A stretch of 39,416 nt of DNA from Fidelibacterota bacterium (GTDB lineage: Bacteria > Fidelibacterota > Marinisomatia > Marinisomatales > TCS55), in assembly GCA_014381755.1 (NCBI GenBank), contig JACNLB010000068.1:1-39416 (forward strand). Direction: 5' to 3'. The notes under the pieces are model-generated. The model was not told the DNA's origin. It worked only from the letters and a program-made list of their open reading frames with translations, and did not search any database. Shown in pieces: positions 9,843 through 17,986 of this stretch. A program made the position numbers and the translations under genes. The first letter of the stretch is position 1; every line of letters starts with the position of its first letter.

Positions 9843-10520
9843 TTATTTATTCTGTTCCAAAAAATCTTTTATGGTTTTGAAATCTTCCCACGTAGGTCGT
9901 TTCAAATCCTGGTTACGCAATAATGCCGCCGGATGATACGTCACCATTAACGGTGTTCCGTGATAGTCATGAAATGTATTTCGTAGACTTTTCAACGATT
10001 TATCCACATTCAAAAGTGTCTGTCCGGCGACTCGCCCTAAAGCTACAATGAGCTTTGGTTTTATCAAATGAATTTGATGAAGTAAATAGGGTTCACATTC
10101 GTCCACTTCAGTTCTCAATGGATCACGATTATTGGGTGGACGGCATTTCATGACATTGCAGATAAAAACATCTTTTTGGCGGTTGCGATCGATGGCAGCC
10201 AGAATTTTATCCAATAGTTTTCCCGCACGGCCTACAAACGGTTCCCCAATTTCATCTTCGGTGGCGCCGGGGGCTTCTCCTACAAGGAGTAAACTGGCTT
10301 TTGGATCTCCAACTCCAAAAACAAATTTGTTTCGTGATTGCCCCAAAGGACATTTCTGGCATGTACAAATTTCCTGTTCAAATGCAGAAAGATTAGAATT
10401 AAAATCTACATCTAATGATGGCGATGAAGATTGCGGTTGGATAGTGAGGTAGAGCTCATCCCCGAACAATTCTTTTGTCTGCCGCAGGTAGCGACTTACA
10501 TTATCTGTTCGGGGAGGCAT
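9843..10520 (-). CDS. Type-4 (Fe-S) uracil-DNA glycosylase family
   Basis: CQKCPLGQSRNKFVFGVGDPKASLLLVGEAPGATEDEIGEPFVGRAGKLLDKIL, NVMKCRPPNNR, VTYHPAALLR. Confidence 0.95.
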   Translation of the reverse strand: MPPRTDNVSRYLRQTKELFGDELYLTIQPQSSSPSLDVDFNSNLSAFEQEICTCQKCPLGQSRNKFVFGVGDPKASLLLVGEAPGATEDEIGEPFVGRAGKLLDKILAAIDRNRQKDVFICNVMKCRPPNNRDPLRTEVDECEPYLLHQIHLIKPKLIVALGRVAGQTLLNVDKSLKSLRNTFHDYHGTPLMVTYHPAALLRNQDLKRPTWEDFKTIKDFLEQNK

Positions 10521-10522
10521 TA

Positions 10523-10804
10523 TTAATTATCTTCTTCTGAAACCATCTGCCATTTCAAATCGCCATCTACAAATTCATCCATAGCTTGAGTAGTAGACTT
10601 GGTTTCTTCTTCATAATTTTCCTTTGGTTCAGGTGGAAGTTCATCCAAAACTCCCATGTCAAACTCTTCAGCATCTTTCATGGCCTGTTCCATGAAGCGA
10701 TTCTGGTTAATCTGCCGTGCCCGTTTGGACATAACGACAACTGATTCGTAAATATCTTCTGATTGTTTTTCCATTTCACGAATGGATAGTGGTTTAACTG
10801 CCAT
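10523..10804 (-). CDS. rpoZ: DNA-directed RNA polymerase omega (Rpb6-like) subunit
   Basis: MAVKPLSIREMEKQSEDIYESVVVMSKRARQINQNRFMEQ; start reset from track (10873) to internal ATG at 10804; directly downstream of gmk. Confidence 0.8.
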   Translation of the reverse strand: MAVKPLSIREMEKQSEDIYESVVVMSKRARQINQNRFMEQAMKDAEEFDMGVLDELPPEPKENYEEETKSTTQAMDEFVDGDLKWQMVSEEDN

Positions 10805-11366
10805 GCAGTACTCCTTCATTTTGTTTGTTAATGATTGAAATGATCTCTGCGGTTGCCCGCTGAATATCATCATTGATTACAGTAAAATCGAATTTTTCCT
10901 TATACCCTATTTCAATTTCCAGCCGTTCCAAGCGCTTGGCAATTCGCTCATCTGAATCGGTTCCCCGTTTAATTAACCTGGCTCGGAGATCTTCCATACT
11001 GGGTGGTAAAACAAAAATAGTCATCGTTTGATCAGGATATAGTTCTTTAATAGACATGGATCCTTTTACATCCACTTCAAATAACAGTATTTCACTCGTT
11101 GTTTTTGCGTAATCTATTGATTCTTTAAGTGTTCCATACATACACCCATGGACATTTTCTACTTCTGCAAATTCGCCTCTATCCATACGCTCCTTAAATA
11201 CTTTATCCGTAATAAAATAATAATCTACTCCATCAACTTCATAATTACGTTGGTCACGAGTTGTACAGGATACAGAAAATTTCATGTCTGTCTGTTTCTG
11301 AAGTGCCCGGCAAAGTGTCGTTTTTCCTGCGCCAGATGGAGCTGATATGGTTATTAAATTTCTCAT
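10794..11366 (-). CDS. gmk: Guanylate kinase
   Basis: ITISAPSGAGKTTLCRAL P-loop, SVSCTTRDQRNYEVDGVDYYFI, GTLKESID. Confidence 0.96.
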   Translation of the reverse strand: MRNLITISAPSGAGKTTLCRALQKQTDMKFSVSCTTRDQRNYEVDGVDYYFITDKVFKERMDRGEFAEVENVHGCMYGTLKESIDYAKTTSEILLFEVDVKGSMSIKELYPDQTMTIFVLPPSMEDLRARLIKRGTDSDERIAKRLERLEIEIGYKEKFDFTVINDDIQRATAEIISIINKQNEGVLHGS

Positions 11367-12223
11367 AAAACGTTTTGAATTTGTTCTCGGATCTTTTCCA
11401 ATTGATTTTTGAAATCCACAACAATATTAATCATGTCTCCTGTTCCGCTTTTTGAACCAACCGTATTAATCTCCCTGCTTAATTCCTGCAGTAAAAATGA
11501 GAGTCGTTTTCCAGTTGGTTCTTCCAATTCAAGAAATGTTTTAAACTGGTTAATATGACTTCGAATACGAACCAATTCTTCCGAAATATCTGATCTATCT
11601 ACTAATATAGCCACTTCTTGAGCCATTCTTTGTTCATCTATATTTACTTTATCCACGAGATCAGCAATACGTTTATGGAGTTTTTCTTTTTGTTGAGCAA
11701 CTATCCCTTCTGTAAGGTTTTCAATACTATCTAAATGATTTGAGAGAATGCCAATACGCTGCATGGCATCATCATGGATTACCTTTCCTTCTTTAGTGCG
11801 CATAGAGTGTACTTGCTCCAAAGCACTATCCAATGCACTTATAATCGTTTTTTCATGGTGCGTGTTTTCATCACCATTTAAAAAAAGATCTTCAAATGAG
11901 AGCAGACTACTCATATCCAATGAACGTCCATATTCCCGTTGAATATCATGTAGAACATTTTCAACTGCTTCGAAACGCTGGCGATTGAAAGACAACGATC
12001 CTTTATTTACATCGCGATTTTTTTCGATAGTTATATGTACGGTTCCTCGAACCAATGTTTTATTGATTTTATCACGAACAGCAGCCTCGATTTCAGGGGC
12101 GAGGGTTAATCCCCTAATCTTTGTTTCCAGGAAGCGCGCATTGTAGGTACGGACCATTACATGCAGTGCTTGATCCCCTTTACCGGATGCACCTCTCCCA
12201 AAACCTGTCATACTTATTAACAT
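11363..12223 (-). CDS. yicC: YicC family endoribonuclease/stress-induced protein
   Basis: MLISMTGFGRG N-terminus and GKRLSFLLQELSREINTVGSKS C-terminal signature; upstream of gmk. Confidence 0.94.
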   Translation of the reverse strand: MLISMTGFGRGASGKGDQALHVMVRTYNARFLETKIRGLTLAPEIEAAVRDKINKTLVRGTVHITIEKNRDVNKGSLSFNRQRFEAVENVLHDIQREYGRSLDMSSLLSFEDLFLNGDENTHHEKTIISALDSALEQVHSMRTKEGKVIHDDAMQRIGILSNHLDSIENLTEGIVAQQKEKLHKRIADLVDKVNIDEQRMAQEVAILVDRSDISEELVRIRSHINQFKTFLELEEPTGKRLSFLLQELSREINTVGSKSGTGDMINIVVDFKNQLEKIREQIQNVL

Positions 12224-12310
12224 AATGTGATTATTTTATTCCAGAAAAGCTGGGGAATTTAAGAGAACTATAGTATCTCTCACAATCAGAGAATAGTATT
12301 TAATTGATGA

Positions 12311-12658
12311 TCAATCATTCGATTCAGGTCTTTTACGTAGAGACTTTTTTTCTGATCTAATTTTCTTTTCTTTGATACGCTTTTCATGGGCTCGTTTCGG
12401 TGTGCGAGTTTTGATCCGTTTTTTCTTTTTTTTATTTCGTTCTTCCAGTTTTACTCGCAAACGTTTTAATGCGATTTCTTTATTTCGATGCTGGCTACGC
12501 TCATCCTGGCACGTCACAACAATACCTGTAGGAATATGTGTAAGACGAACTGCACTTTCCGTTTTATTCACATGCTGACCGCCTTTTCCACTTGCGCGGA
12601 AAGTGTCCACTCTACATTCTTTGAGTAAATCAGAATTGTTTTTGGGTATTATAATCAT
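12311..12658 (-). CDS. Peptide chain release factor-like protein (GGQ domain; probable ribosome rescue/peptidyl-tRNA hydrolase)
   Basis: [48 protein letters not shown] with Lys/Arg-rich C-terminal tail; lacks RF domains 1-2 and codon-recognition domain. Confidence 0.88.
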   Translation of the reverse strand: MIIIPKNNSDLLKECRVDTFRASGKGGQHVNKTESAVRLTHIPTGIVVTCQDERSQHRNKEIALKRLRVKLEERNKKKKKRIKTRTPKRAHEKRIKEKKIRSEKKSLRKRPESND

Positions 12659-12767
12659 CTTTTTCTTAATTCCATTTAATCATTCAGCTTGATACATGTA
12701 GAATACATTAACTTCTAACACATAAAACTATATTTTTAATCTAATAAAATTCAGGACCAAATCAACT

Positions 12768-14171
12768 ATGAAACATTTACATATCTTCATCCTATCAATT
12801 TTCATTCTTTTTTCATGTGAGAAACAAAACACGTTGCTCAAAGATTTTGTTCAAAAAGAGGATGACGCATTTCGTTATGAAATTAAAAATATTATTGAAG
12901 GTGATTCATGGCAGGAATACATTATTAAAATGGTGTCTCAAGATTGGCTTACATTAAACGATGTTGAAGAAACGGAATGGTGGCATTGGGTACGAATAGT
13001 TATTCCCAATGAAGTTGAAGAATCAGAAGCTTTATTTTTTATAGGTGGTGGAAGTCATGAAAATGAACAACCTGAATCTGCTGAACCGGCTCTGGTACAG
13101 GTAGCCTTGGCGACAAAATCCATTGTAGCCGATATATCAAATATTCCGTTTCAATCGCTCATTTTTAAAAACGATGATTTTGGCGAACGGGTTGAAGATG
13201 ATATAATTGCATTTGGCTGGAGGCATTTCGTTGAAAATGGCGCAAAAGATCAAGATGCAAAATGGCTAACTCACTTACCTATGACGAAGGCAGTTGTGAG
13301 AGGCATGGATGTTATACAGGACATTTCAAAATTAGAAAATAAACCGGTTGATCGCTTTGTCACTGCCGGCGGATCCAAGCGTGGATGGACCACATGGTGT
13401 ACGGCTATTGCCGATGATCGCATAATGGCAATTATTCCAATTGTTATAGATATGCTAAATGTTGAACTATCGTTTAATCACCATTGGAAATGCTATGGAG
13501 AATGGTCTCATGCAATTGACAGTTACGTTAACGAAGGTATAATGGACTGGATGGGATCCAAAGAATATGACCGAATAAATGAAATTTGTGAACCCTATTC
13601 TTTTCGTGACCAATTAACATTACCCAAATTTCTCATAAATGCCACAGGGGATGAATTTTTTGTAACCGATTCTTGGCAGTTTTATTGGGAGGACCTAAAA
13701 GGTGAAAAATATTTACAATATATTCCTAATACAAATCATGGTTTGAAAAATAATGATGGTGATTATAACATGAAAAGTCTTACAGCATTTTACAATGCGG
13801 TCATTACTGATTCAGATAGGCCCACGTATAACTGGCACGTCAGCAATGATTCCATTTATCTGAATGTTGACCATTCGCTCAATGCTGATTATTCTATTAA
13901 ACAATGGGAAGCAGTTAATAATGAAACACGGGATTTCCGAGTAGATGTTATCGGGAGAAGTTGGACGTCAACTGATATTCCAAAGTCTGCTGATGGTCGT
14001 TATGCAGTAAAAATTACACAACCGGAAAATGGTTATAAAGCCGGACTTCTTGAAATTACCTTTAATCCTGATTCCGATATTCCTTTCATGTTCACATCAG
14101 GAACAGTGGTCACACCCAATACATTCCCGTTTGGTGAATATGTGAGTGAAAATCCTATGGGTACGCGTTAA
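12768..14171 (+). CDS. PhoPQ-activated pathogenicity-related (PqaA-type) protein, predicted lipoprotein
   Basis: Lipobox-like FILFSCEKQ; FVTAGGSKRGWTTWCTAIADDRIMAIIPIVIDMLN and FLINATGDEFFVTDSWQFYWEDLKGEKYLQYIPNTNHGL match the PqaA family. Confidence 0.9.
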   Translation: MKHLHIFILSIFILFSCEKQNTLLKDFVQKEDDAFRYEIKNIIEGDSWQEYIIKMVSQDWLTLNDVEETEWWHWVRIVIPNEVEESEALFFIGGGSHENEQPESAEPALVQVALATKSIVADISNIPFQSLIFKNDDFGERVEDDIIAFGWRHFVENGAKDQDAKWLTHLPMTKAVVRGMDVIQDISKLENKPVDRFVTAGGSKRGWTTWCTAIADDRIMAIIPIVIDMLNVELSFNHHWKCYGEWSHAIDSYVNEGIMDWMGSKEYDRINEICEPYSFRDQLTLPKFLINATGDEFFVTDSWQFYWEDLKGEKYLQYIPNTNHGLKNNDGDYNMKSLTAFYNAVITDSDRPTYNWHVSNDSIYLNVDHSLNADYSIKQWEAVNNETRDFRVDVIGRSWTSTDIPKSADGRYAVKITQPENGYKAGLLEITFNPDSDIPFMFTSGTVVTPNTFPFGEYVSENPMGTR

Positions 14172-14180
14172 AAAAAAGAA

Positions 14181-15242
14181 TTATAATAGTTTTGCCGCTT
14201 GCGCTGCCAACCACTTCGGATCAAGGCTAAATGAAATCAAATGAGAATCGCCTAACATGGCAGATTGAGATGACGATGTGAACGCATAATGAATAGCTGC
14301 CTGTCCCCAGTCCAAACCGAGCCCGGCGCTGGTAAGAGCATTCAATCCACGACCAAACCGTAACGCTATTTTATTATACTGTATTTCAAGACCGGCGCGG
14401 TATCGACCGCCCATATTTCCTAACTGTAGATCATCATACACACTTCGTCCAAACGGATCCAGTGCAATATCGGCCATAAATTTGAATCGTAATGGAATTT
14501 TGTCAAAGCCAATTTCCTGAGCGATACCTGCAAACAGTTCAGGGGAAAATCGTTCAACTGTACCATTGTCCCAAACAAGCAAAGATGTGGTTACGTCCGT
14601 TAAAACAAGCCCAACAGTATTCCCTTTCCAAAAGGAGGAGGTTGCTCCCACATCAATTCCAATCCCCGATGCAAAATGTTCTGCGAGTGCGTGAAAAAAT
14701 CCCTTCATACCTACACCAATTGTCCACCGATTCAATTGCCATGTTGAACTAAAATGTACTCCCCACTGTGATTGACGAAAATAACTGACCTTTTCCGCAT
14801 CCAAGCGCTCGCCCTCGTCCAATTGACCATTATTCTCACCGGCGTCACCCGTGCCCGGAATGCCGTCTAATCCCCAATCCAATAAAACATCGCGTGTATC
14901 AGGTATTTGGCTAACACCTTCATGGAAAAGGACCATTTTCACTGGATTGCGAAATCGTTTCAGCGTGGGAAAAGCAATAAGATCGCTGTTTACCAAACCG
15001 GCAAAACGATTTTGATGAGCATACAGATATTGATCAAATGGATTTTTGGCATGAGCCGGATTTTGTAACACTGACGCTGCTCCGCCAAACGCTGCCGTTT
15101 GGGTCTGTCCTAATGCTAAAGATTGTGCATCTCCTGTATTTTTGAACGCCTGCCAACCGTACCGCACCCAATAGGATTCTGCTGAAATAGAAGTAAAAAT
15201 TAATACAACTACAAAAAGTTTTAATGTATTACGAGTGTTCAT
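14181..15242 (-). CDS. PorV/PorQ (UPF0164)-like outer-membrane beta-barrel protein
   Basis: Signal peptide, ALGQTQTAAFGGAASVLQNPAH N-terminal motif, IALRFGRGLNALTSAGLGLDWGQAAIHYAF...LGDSHLISFSL C-terminal barrel signature. Confidence 0.7.
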   Translation of the reverse strand: MNTRNTLKLFVVVLIFTSISAESYWVRYGWQAFKNTGDAQSLALGQTQTAAFGGAASVLQNPAHAKNPFDQYLYAHQNRFAGLVNSDLIAFPTLKRFRNPVKMVLFHEGVSQIPDTRDVLLDWGLDGIPGTGDAGENNGQLDEGERLDAEKVSYFRQSQWGVHFSSTWQLNRWTIGVGMKGFFHALAEHFASGIGIDVGATSSFWKGNTVGLVLTDVTTSLLVWDNGTVERFSPELFAGIAQEIGFDKIPLRFKFMADIALDPFGRSVYDDLQLGNMGGRYRAGLEIQYNKIALRFGRGLNALTSAGLGLDWGQAAIHYAFTSSSQSAMLGDSHLISFSLDPKWLAAQAAKLL

Positions 15243-15287
15243 GTTTTAATAAATCATTCAAATTTTTAGATTTCTTCAGTATTTCTT

Positions 15288-15338
15288 CACCTCCCCACAA
15301 GACCCCTCCTCATACGAGGAGGGGATTTAGGGGTGGTG
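15288..15338. repeat. Complex palindromic element, possibly a dispersed repeat and/or terminator downstream of mutS
   Basis: Perfect 9-bp stem CCCCTCCTC-ATAC-GAGGAGGGG (15303-15324) nested in outer arms CACCTCCCC (15288-15296) / GGGGTGGTG (15330-15338), 8/9 paired. Confidence 0.75.
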
Positions 15339-15354
15339 TTAAAGACTGTATTAC

Positions 15355-15390
15355 CATAATTCCATATACCATTTTTCATCTTCCATCAAA
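15355..15390. repeat. Degenerate heptameric array across the mutS stop codon
   Basis: CAT at 15355, 15363, 15370, 15377, 15384 (spacings 8, 7, 7, 7); contains CATCTTCCATC. Confidence 0.7.
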
Positions 15391-17986
15391 GACCATGTTT
15401 CTTTTTCAACTCATCCAATTTTTGCAATGCTTGAATGGGCGTCATGGAATTCACATCCATATCATTGAGATCTTTTTTGAATTTAGCTTCCTGTTTTTCG
15501 AACATGGATATCTGTTTTGACGCCGACGGCGGAGCAGATGTTCCCGATTGGTCCGAAGATTCCAAATGATGACTTAAAATATCCTTCGCTCGGGAAATAA
15601 CACTCGTTGGCAAACCGGCCATTTGCGCCACATGAATTCCGTAACTCCTATCCCCCGGTCCGGGCATAATCTTTTTCAAAAAGACGATTTCGTCTCCAAA
15701 TTCCTTCACAGCAGCGTGATGATTCTCCAACCGCTCCAAAGAATGTTCAAGTTCCGTTAATTCATGGTAATGTGTTGCAAATAAAGTTCGGGCTGCAACT
15801 TCTTCGCGATTGTGCAAATACTCGGTAATGGACCACGCCAATGATAATCCATCAAAGGTGGCAGTCCCTCGTCCTATTTCATCCAGAAGAATTAAACTTT
15901 GGGATGTTGCATTATTCAAAATATTCGCCGCTTCAATCATTTCCACCAAAAATGTACTTTCACCACCGGCAAGGTTATCGCTGGCGCCCACTCGGGTAAA
16001 TAAACGGTCTACAATACCAATGGTAGCCTTTTTCGCTGGTACGTAGCACCCAATCTGAGCCATGAGTACAATCAAGCCAACTTGACGCAAATATGTGGAT
16101 TTTCCGGCCATATTAGGACCGGTAATGAGATGAATCTGACTTTTGTCTACATTCATCTTCAGGTTATTACCCACAAAACGGTCAGACGCCGGGAGCAGAT
16201 TTTCCACTACAGGATGACGTCCATCTTTAATATCGAGAACAGCGTCTGCAACTAGCGTCGGTTTACAATATTTCTTCTGAATCGCCAAATGGGAAAAAGT
16301 GGAAAGAACGTCGAGCCTGTTCAGCAGTTTTGCGTTAATCTGGATTCGGTCAGCCCTATCCATAATTTTCTGGCAGCATTCGGCAAATAATTCTGATTCA
16401 ATAGCCAAAATATCTTCTTCTGCGGACAGGATTTTTTCCTCGTATTCCTTTAGCTCTTCGGTGATATAACGCTCGGCGTTTACCAGCGTCTGTTTACGAA
16501 TATAGGTTTCTGGCACTTTATCTTGGTGGATCTTTGAAATTTCCAGGTAATAACCAAATACCCTGTTAAATCCCACTTTCAGTTTACTGATGCCCGTCTT
16601 TTCCCGTTCTGACTCCTGCATTTCTGCAATCCATTGTTTCCCTCCGCTGGCTAATTTCCGTAATTCGTCCAATTCTGTATTGATTCCATCTCGAATAACA
16701 TGGCCCTGTTGGAGTTGTGCAGGTACGTCTTCATTCATTTGTTCTGAAACCAATTCCACAACCGGATCGGTCTCCGCAAACGAATCGGCGGCTGAATTCA
16801 ATTTCTCAAGATCTGATGACTGTAGTAATTCTTTTAGTTTCGGTATACACTTCAAGCTTTCCTTTAATCCTATTATGTCTCGAGGATTGGCTTTTTTCTG
16901 GCTAATCTTGCCGAGGATTCGTTCTATATCCAAAACGTCATCTAAGACAGTCCGTACCTTTTTCAACAAACGTTTATTTTTTAAAAATCCCTCAACAATA
17001 TCCAATCGGTCATTCAGTTTCTCTATAACCGTCAGTGGTTGGGATAACCATTGTTTCAATAAACGTCCGCCGCCGTTGGTTACCGTTTCGTCCAATAAGT
17101 CCACCAGAGTTCCGTGGGTGCCTTGTGTCGCCAAGGACTTAAATACTTCCAGATTGCGTATGGTAAAGCCGTCCAGCCCCATAATGCCGTCATCGGCAAT
17201 GGAAGTCAAAGTTGTAATGTGGGACAGGGAACCATTCAATGCATGTTTCACATGATAAAAAATCGCGCCTGCTGCCGTGATGCCCTGTTCCAGATGACCA
17301 CATCCAAATCCTTTCAGCGTCCGCACGCTGAAATGTTCGGTAAGTGTGCGCTCGCCCTGATCGAAGGATAAGACCCAATCTTCCACCGTTGACACAAAGG
17401 GCTTTAGTTCCCGATACCAGTCCGTTGTGGAATAAACAATGCTCTCCGCCAACAACACTTCCCGGGGAGCGAATTTCCGCAGTGCTTCCTTCAATCCGGC
17501 TTCTGGACATTCTCCAATAAATAATTCTCCTGTGGACTGATCCAGCACGGCGTAACCGGCTTGATTGCGATGAGTATGGACACACGCCAAAAATTGATTC
17601 GATTTCTCATTCAGCGCTGCTTCGCTGGTAATGGTCCCGGGCGTTACCACTTCTACCACTTCCCGCTTTACAATACCTTTCGCCAGTTTGGGATCTTCCA
17701 CTTGTTCGCAGATGGCCACGCGATGTCCGGCTTTCACCAATTTGTGTAAATAATTATCGATGGCGTGATAGGGAAATCCTGCTAAGGCAACATTTCCCGC
17801 AGCACCGTTGGAACGCTTCGTTAGAACGATCCCCAGCACTTTCGCCGTAATGACAGCATCGTCACTGAATGTTTCGTAGAAATCACCCATGCGGAAGAGA
17901 ACGATGGCATCGCTGTACTGGCGCTTCACGTCCTCGTATTGACGCATAAGAGGAGTACTTTGTTGTTTGACTGGTTTAGCGCTCAT
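15386..17986 (-). CDS. mutS: DNA mismatch repair protein MutS
   Basis: MRQYEDVKRQYSDAIVLFRMGDFYETF, TGPNMAGKSTYLRQ Walker A, LLDEIGRGTATFDGLS. Confidence 0.98.
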   Translation of the reverse strand: MSAKPVKQQSTPLMRQYEDVKRQYSDAIVLFRMGDFYETFSDDAVITAKVLGIVLTKRSNGAAGNVALAGFPYHAIDNYLHKLVKAGHRVAICEQVEDPKLAKGIVKREVVEVVTPGTITSEAALNEKSNQFLACVHTHRNQAGYAVLDQSTGELFIGECPEAGLKEALRKFAPREVLLAESIVYSTTDWYRELKPFVSTVEDWVLSFDQGERTLTEHFSVRTLKGFGCGHLEQGITAAGAIFYHVKHALNGSLSHITTLTSIADDGIMGLDGFTIRNLEVFKSLATQGTHGTLVDLLDETVTNGGGRLLKQWLSQPLTVIEKLNDRLDIVEGFLKNKRLLKKVRTVLDDVLDIERILGKISQKKANPRDIIGLKESLKCIPKLKELLQSSDLEKLNSAADSFAETDPVVELVSEQMNEDVPAQLQQGHVIRDGINTELDELRKLASGGKQWIAEMQESEREKTGISKLKVGFNRVFGYYLEISKIHQDKVPETYIRKQTLVNAERYITEELKEYEEKILSAEEDILAIESELFAECCQKIMDRADRIQINAKLLNRLDVLSTFSHLAIQKKYCKPTLVADAVLDIKDGRHPVVENLLPASDRFVGNNLKMNVDKSQIHLITGPNMAGKSTYLRQVGLIVLMAQIGCYVPAKKATIGIVDRLFTRVGASDNLAGGESTFLVEMIEAANILNNATSQSLILLDEIGRGTATFDGLSLAWSITEYLHNREEVAARTLFATHYHELTELEHSLERLENHHAAVKEFGDEIVFLKKIMPGPGDRSYGIHVAQMAGLPTSVISRAKDILSHHLESSDQSGTSAPPSASKQISMFEKQEAKFKKDLNDMDVNSMTPIQALQKLDELKKKHGL

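Noticed and set aside
12267-12297. Imperfect hairpin between yicC and the RF-like gene
   Set aside because: Stem is bulged and there is no U-tract; could be chance.
16590-17255. 221-aa plus-strand ORF opposite mutS
   Set aside because: Antisense to a fully supported MutS; composition is typical of a shadow frame.
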